Source: Doryteuthis pealeii
Taxonomy: Eukaryota > Mollusca > Cephalopoda > Myopsida > Loliginidae
Reading direction: 5' to 3'
Assembly: GCA_023376005.1 (NCBI GenBank)
Contig: CM042152.1
Coordinates: 87,552,262 to 87,616,261 of the forward strand
Length of the DNA stretch: 64,000 bases
Under the pieces are notes generated by a model, which was not told where the DNA came from, ran no database searches, and was given only the letters and a program-made list of their open reading frames with translations. A program made the position numbers and the translations under genes. This document shows, in pieces, positions 63,889 to 64,000 of this stretch. The first letter of the stretch is position 1; each line of letters begins with the position of its first letter.

Positions 63889-64000
63889 TATATATAAAAT
63901 ATATATATATTTATTAAAAATAGCAGAATTTAGTGACCCAGGGCAGATATTGAACTTGCGAGCAAAATTAACAAACAGATGCAGGCATAAAAATAAACAC
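63889..64000. other. Short unclassified end
   Basis: (AT)n-rich text, then unassigned sequence to the window edge. Confidence 0.4.

Overview
The window looks like intergenic or intronic DNA from a large, AT-rich, repeat-choked animal genome. I could not recognise any host protein-coding gene. Several features suggest a mollusc, most likely a cephalopod, although this is inference from repeat types and not a species call. They are: several tRNA-derived SINE families with the same heads scattered on both strands; decayed non-LTR retrotransposon ORF2 tails ending in CCHC or C2H2 zinc knuckles; very frequent (AT)n, (CA)n and (GA)n tracts; and megasatellite-like low-complexity DNA.

Layout. 1-540 holds a foldback retroelement (here called FB1). 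541-5671 and 5772-11415 are two near-identical copies of one ~5 kb segment on either side of a 100-N gap, most simply unmerged alternative haplotypes. Each copy has LINE fragments, a mariner-like transposase remnant, two solo LTRs, SINEs and a tandem SINE array. 11416-20160 contains an LTR interrupted by a SINE, two hairpin repeats, an element with 19-bp flanking repeats and a paired-LTR element. 20160-30450 has LINE tails, a large palindrome, Helitron-like ends and another FB1. 30450-36000 has a triple nest (LINE fragment, LTR inside it, second LTR inside that) and two more FB1 loci. 36000-49650 is rich in solo LTRs with target-site duplications (TSDs), an inverted duplication whose arms show filled and empty states of one LTR insertion, a 76-bp minisatellite, a hAT MITE and a Helitron-like element. 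54349-58821 is a pyrimidine-rich satellite that ends at a second 100-N gap. 58922-64000 has a SINE broken by FB1, an inverted SINE pair, a solo LTR and a palindrome.

Nothing here works as an operon or pathway. The content is layers of transposition. Family labels (LTR-1 to LTR-6, SINE-A/B/C, FB1, HD) are local names for this annotation only. The long open frames of 1,100-1,350 codons in the satellite are artefacts of a purine-poor strand. The best candidates for something undescribed are the FB1 foldback family, and the recurring 'CTGANGA - short hairpin - GAAA' core that occurs in several otherwise unrelated foldback repeats.
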